Below, in pieces: positions 36,625 through 40,096 of a stretch of DNA of 40,096 bases. The DNA is from Microbacterium paludicola (GTDB lineage Bacteria; Actinomycetota; Actinomycetes; Actinomycetales; Microbacteriaceae). Within the stretch, counting starts at the first letter, position 1, and each line of letters starts with the position of its first letter. The translations under genes and the position numbers were made by a program. The notes beneath the pieces were generated by a model, which did not search any database, was not told the origin of the DNA, and saw only the letters and a list, made by a program, of their open reading frames with translations. The stretch covers positions 1 through 40,096 of the forward strand of contig NZ_JADGLL010000024.1 of the NCBI RefSeq assembly GCF_015235415.1. Reading direction: 5' to 3'.

Positions 36625-38220
36625 TCAGCCGACCGTGTCGCCCGGCAGCAGCGCGGCGCGGAACGTCTTGAACAGGATGATGAGGTCGCCCAGCAGGGTC
36701 CAGTTCTCGACGTACGACAGGTCGAGGCGCACGGTGTCGTCCCACGACAGCGTGGAGCGGCCGGAGACCTGCCACAGGCCCGTGATCCCGGGCTTGACGA
36801 GGAACCGGCGATGCACGTGGTCGGCGTACTGGTCGACCTCGCGCGGCAGCGGCGGGCGCGGCCCGACCAGCGACATGCTGCCCGCGATCACGTTGAACAG
36901 CTGCGGCAGCTCGTCGAGGCTGAAGCGACGCATGACGCGGCCGACGGGGGTGACGCGCGGATCCTCGCGCATCTTGAACATGATCTCGTTGCCATGGTCG
37001 CGGCGCGCCTCGAGCTCGGCGAGGTGCGCCTCGGCGTCGCGCACCATCGACCGGAACTTCAGCATCCGGAACACGCGGCCGTGGCGGCCGATGCGCGTCT
37101 GCGCGAACAGCACGGGTCCCTCGGACGTGGCCTTCACGATCACGGCGAGCGCGATCATGAGCGGCGACAGCACGGTGACCAGCAGGATGCTGGCGACGAT
37201 GTCGAGCGTGCGCTTCAGGAAGCGCTGGCCGGACGAGAACCGCGGCGTCTCGACGTGGATCAGCGGCAGGCCGGCGACGGGGCGGGTGTGGATCCGGGGG
37301 CCCGCGACGTCGGCGATGCCGGGTGCGAGCACGAGGTGGTGACGCCCCGCCTCGAGCGACCACGAGATCTCCTTGACCTTCGCCGGGCCGAGCTCCTCGG
37401 TGCTCGCGATCACGACCGTGTCGGCGTCCGACACCATCAGGGCGCGCTGCACGGAGTTCACGTTGCCGAGCACGGGGATGTCGGTGCCGCGCACGGACGT
37501 GACCGTGCGGCCGGCGGGCATGCAGGCGCCCACGACGTTGTAGCCGGCGGACGGCGAGCGGCGCAGCTCGCGCGCCACGTGGATCACGGATCGCTCGGAT
37601 CCGACCAGCAGCACGCGCGCCGAGTACTCCCCCTGGCCGCGCTTGCGCCCCAGCCAGCGCCGCCAGATCCAGCGCTCGAGGAAGAGCGCCAGGATACCGA
37701 CGGGGAACGAGACGAGCAGGTAACCGCGCGCGAGGGCCACCTGGAACAGGAACGCGACGATCGCGATGCCGCCGAACAGCATGAAGCTGGCGTCGAAGAT
37801 GCGCTTGTACTCGATCGTGCCGACGCCGATGACGCGGTCGCTGCGGGTGTCGTTCAGGGCGAGGGCCAGCAGCCACAGCAGCACGATGCCGGCCGAGTAG
37901 GCGCTGTAGGAGGAGGGCAGGAAGTCGAGGGACCCGGCCACCTCGGCGTGCGTGCCGAGCCACGCGAACTGGGTGCCGTAGACCACGACGAGCAGCACGA
38001 GGGCGTCGGTGATCCGCAGGCCGCGGGCGTAGCGGCGGCGCCAGTCGACCGTGCGGCGGGGCGCGGCGACCGGGCGGCTCAGCTCCTGCTCGGCGACCAG
38101 CGGCTCCGCGTGCAGCGCGACCGGCTCGGGCTCGGTCGCCGGATCGGTCGCCGCGGGATCCGCCTCGGTGTCGGACGCAGGAACGTTCGCACGCGAGTCG
38201 TGCGTCAGCTCTGTCGTCAC
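36625..38220 (-). CDS. Polyprenyl glycosylphosphotransferase (exopolysaccharide initiation)
   Basis: 531 residues. WcaJ/WbaP/CpsE-type enzyme that loads a sugar-1-phosphate onto undecaprenyl phosphate. Four to five N-terminal membrane segments (TDALVLLVVVYGTQFAWL; SAGIVLLWLLALAL; FGGIAIVAFLFQVALA), a Rossmann-like middle domain (VLLVGSERSVIHVARELRR), another membrane segment (IVASILLVTVLSPLMIALAV), then the catalytic sugar-transferase domain with ILKFRSMV-type sequence (MLKFRSMVRDAEAH), RRFSLDELPQLFNVIAG, SLVGPRPPLP, KPGITGLWQVSGRS and DLSYVENWTLLGD. I use the GTG at 38220 with GAGGAG upstream rather than the TTG at 38238. A TAGACT box lies at 38262-38267. The polymer is unknown. Confidence 0.94.
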   Translation of the reverse strand: MTTELTHDSRANVPASDTEADPAATDPATEPEPVALHAEPLVAEQELSRPVAAPRRTVDWRRRYARGLRITDALVLLVVVYGTQFAWLGTHAEVAGSLDFLPSSYSAYSAGIVLLWLLALALNDTRSDRVIGVGTIEYKRIFDASFMLFGGIAIVAFLFQVALARGYLLVSFPVGILALFLERWIWRRWLGRKRGQGEYSARVLLVGSERSVIHVARELRRSPSAGYNVVGACMPAGRTVTSVRGTDIPVLGNVNSVQRALMVSDADTVVIASTEELGPAKVKEISWSLEAGRHHLVLAPGIADVAGPRIHTRPVAGLPLIHVETPRFSSGQRFLKRTLDIVASILLVTVLSPLMIALAVIVKATSEGPVLFAQTRIGRHGRVFRMLKFRSMVRDAEAHLAELEARRDHGNEIMFKMREDPRVTPVGRVMRRFSLDELPQLFNVIAGSMSLVGPRPPLPREVDQYADHVHRRFLVKPGITGLWQVSGRSTLSWDDTVRLDLSYVENWTLLGDLIILFKTFRAALLPGDTVG

Positions 38221-38336
38221 TGTGCTCGCTCCTCGCAAGAGCCATCGTGGGGGACCGGGTGAGTCTACTCCTCGCCGGTGTCCTGCCTATCTCACAGAAT
38301 GGACACGATGCGGCCGATCGCCCGGCGCGGCGCGGA

Positions 38337-40096
38337 TCAGCGGCCGCAGCCCTCGCTGGTCAGCTCCACGTCGGTCTTGTTGATCATGGGCGTCGACCGC
38401 AGCTCCACCTCGCCGAACTCGCCGTCCTCGGCCGCGAACGTGGCCGTGACGGTCGCGCGCTCGGTGGGCGCGAGGTAGGTCTGGAACCAGGCGACCGGGC
38501 GCCCGAGATCCTGCACGTCGTCGCGCATCAGCGTGACGTCGCGGCCGTCCACCGAGACGCTGTCGACCGTGGTGCCGGGCGGGCCGTACACGTACACCTG
38601 GGTGCGGAACTGCGACGATCCCCACGTCTGGCTGCGCACGTACTCGGGCAGCACGTCGGCCGCGGCCTGGTCGATGTCGAGGTGCAGCGTGGTCTCGGTC
38701 GTGAACGTGCGGCGCCCGTCGGTGCAGCGCTCGGCGACGTCGATCGCGGAGTCCATGTAGTAGTCGATCTTCGAGGCCGACTCGTCGCGGAAGTACACGC
38801 CGATCGTCGTGGCGTCGACGTTGTCCTCGGGCAGGATGCCCGACAGCCGCAGCGGCTCGACCACCTGCTGCACGTCCTCGTGGGGGCTGTAGAACATGAT
38901 GTTGCCGCGGTCGATGCCCTCGCCCACGGCCCAGGCCATGTCCTTCAGGTCGAAGTCGCCGCCGGCGAGCTTGTCGAAGATCGACACGGCCGCGCTCGCG
39001 AAGAACGCGTCGGCGAAGTGCTTGGTCTCCTGCGGGCCCCACCGCACGTACGCCTCGTTGAGCAGCAGGTCGACCGCGTTGTCCTCGGTGAGCTCGTCGC
39101 CCGTGGCCAGCTGGATCGGGCCCGTGGCGCGCAGCATGCGCGCGAGCCCGATCGGGTCGACCGACAGCACGCCGTCGATCTGGTCGTCGGCGATGTCGCG
39201 CTGCCACCATTCCGTGACGATCCGCGCCATGGTCGGGAAGTCGGGGCGGCTCGACGACGTGTTGATGCGCTTGACGAGGAAGTCGCTGTACAGGTCCAGC
39301 GCGCTCTGCGGCACCTCGACGTCGACGGGGGTGTCGTTGGCGTAGCGGCCGCTGTCGGCCTGGCGGACGATGTCGATCGATCCGCCGTCGGCGCGCACGA
39401 GCGACTGCGAGGCGGCGGATCCGCCGAGCCCGACCGTCTCGGCGTTGTTCTGGAACACGAGCAGGTAGTTGCGCGGGCCGTTGGCGCCGAGCATCTCGGG
39501 CAGCAGCTCGATGAGCGGCGCGGCGCCGCCCATCACCTCGGCGACCTGGTCGACGCCGTCGCGCACGGGACCGATCAGGGCGGTCGACTTCTGCACGTCG
39601 GCGAGCTCGCCTGCCAGCCGCACCACCTCGGGCGCGGCGGAGTCCAGCACGGGCAGCACGCGCGAGAACGCGGATCCCTCGCCGTCGCCGCCGAACGCGC
39701 CGAGCGCGGGCACGCCCAGGTCGTTGACCGCGACGTCGAGCGACTCGGCCGCCAGGCGCGCGCCGCGCAGGTTGTCGCCCGCGACCGGCACGATCTCGGC
39801 CACACGCCAGACGGGGTCGCCGGCCGCGGACGCGGCGGCGGCGGCGTGGTCGCCGAGGTCGCCCAGCGCGTCGCGGAGGTCGCGCTCGTCGTGCTGCACC
39901 TGCCCGATGATCGCGCGGCTCTGCTCGAGCTCGCTCTTGACCGTCAGCGCGCGGAACGCCAGCCACGCGGCGGCGAGCACCAGCAGCACGAGCACGACGA
40001 CCACGACGACCCCGATCGTGCGGCCCGTGCGGCGCGGCTTGCGCTCGGCCGTCGCGGTGGACCCGCGGCCGGCGGGAGGCTCGTCGAACGGGGGGC
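38337..40096 (-). CDS. DUF4012 domain protein, 5' end beyond the window
   Basis: At least 586 residues; the frame stays open to the last base of the window, so the start is missing. The visible N-terminal part is a hydrophilic tail (PAGRGSTATAERKPRRTGRT) followed by one membrane helix (VVVVVVLVLLVLAAAWLAF), then a long extracytoplasmic region: LLPEMLGANGPRNYLLVFQN and NAETVGLGGSAASQSLV are the DUF4012 signature, and the second half is beta-rich. DUF4012 proteins occur in exopolysaccharide loci and their activity is unproven. It lies just upstream of, and on the same strand as, the initiating glycosylphosphotransferase. A shorter GTG start at 40004 would cut into the membrane helix and is unlikely. 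Confidence 0.88.
   Translation of the reverse strand, partial: PPFDEPPAGRGSTATAERKPRRTGRTIGVVVVVVLVLLVLAAAWLAFRALTVKSELEQSRAIIGQVQHDERDLRDALGDLGDHAAAAASAAGDPVWRVAEIVPVAGDNLRGARLAAESLDVAVNDLGVPALGAFGGDGEGSAFSRVLPVLDSAAPEVVRLAGELADVQKSTALIGPVRDGVDQVAEVMGGAAPLIELLPEMLGANGPRNYLLVFQNNAETVGLGGSAASQSLVRADGGSIDIVRQADSGRYANDTPVDVEVPQSALDLYSDFLVKRINTSSSRPDFPTMARIVTEWWQRDIADDQIDGVLSVDPIGLARMLRATGPIQLATGDELTEDNAVDLLLNEAYVRWGPQETKHFADAFFASAAVSIFDKLAGGDFDLKDMAWAVGEGIDRGNIMFYSPHEDVQQVVEPLRLSGILPEDNVDATTIGVYFRDESASKIDYYMDSAIDVAERCTDGRRTFTTETTLHLDIDQAAADVLPEYVRSQTWGSSQFRTQVYVYGPPGTTVDSVSVDGRDVTLMRDDVQDLGRPVAWFQTYLAPTERATVTATFAAEDGEFGEVELRSTPMINKTDVELTSEGCGR

Noticed and set aside
36568..38262. A 564-residue plus-strand frame and a 548-residue minus-strand frame over the glycosylphosphotransferase
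   Set aside because: Composition is typical of shadow frames (His/Asp/Arg repeats, or Arg/Ala repeats); the third frame encodes a clear WcaJ-type enzyme.

Overview
This is a high-GC, gene-dense stretch of an actinobacterial chromosome. Gene order (rplM-rpsI-glmM, glmS-acpS-alr-tsaE, tsaB-rimI-tsaD, secY-adk-map-dsbA-infA), the many ATGA/TGATG/TAATG gene junctions, apparently leaderless start sites and a conspicuous family of 'SERSESKR' palindromic repeats point to the Microbacteriaceae, most likely Microbacterium or a close relative. That placement is from recognition of gene content, not from a search.

Layout. 1-602: tandem array of about 135-bp repeat units. 621-8981, mostly minus strand: a small membrane protein, tsaD, rimI, tsaB; then a plus-strand GIY-YIG gene and a repeat block; then tsaE, alr, acpS, glmS, coaA (t6A tRNA modification, cell wall, CoA/ACP supply). 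9028-10319: a plus-strand DUF559/Vsr-like nuclease gene bracketed on both sides by three-unit arrays of a second hairpin repeat. 10354-13755: ppx/gppA facing glmM-rpsI-rplM. 13936-17935, minus: a lipoprotein-like or membrane-anchored hypothetical, an endonuclease/exonuclease/phosphatase-fold protein, truA, and a luxS-mtnN pair (activated methyl cycle, AI-2). 18062-34772, minus: the large ribosomal cluster in reversed map order: S10 genes (rpsJ, rplC, rplD, rplW, rplB, rpsS, rplV, rpsC, rplP, rpmC, rpsQ), spc genes (rplN, rplX, rplE, rpsH, rplF, rplR, rpsE, rpmD, rplO, secY, adk, map), a dsbA-like gene, and alpha genes (infA, rpmJ, rpsM, rpsK, rpoA, rplQ). rpsN is absent from its usual place between rplE and rpsH, which holds a repeat hairpin instead. 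34785-36585: S10 leader and promoter, a large palindrome, a secreted or anchored transglycosylase-like cell-wall protein and a small helical protein. 36625-40096, minus: an exopolysaccharide initiating glycosylphosphotransferase and a DUF4012 protein that runs off the window.

Most of the window is housekeeping. The less ordinary signals are two hairpin repeat families, one tightly bracketing a predicted nuclease and the other found at seven intergenic sites including inside ribosomal operons; a repeated TAnnnT box 6-7 nt before start codons (leaderless transcription); the L17 protein with an extra C-terminal domain; and regulatory-looking repeats upstream of the cell-wall hydrolase. No rRNA, tRNA, CRISPR, phage or transposase gene was seen.
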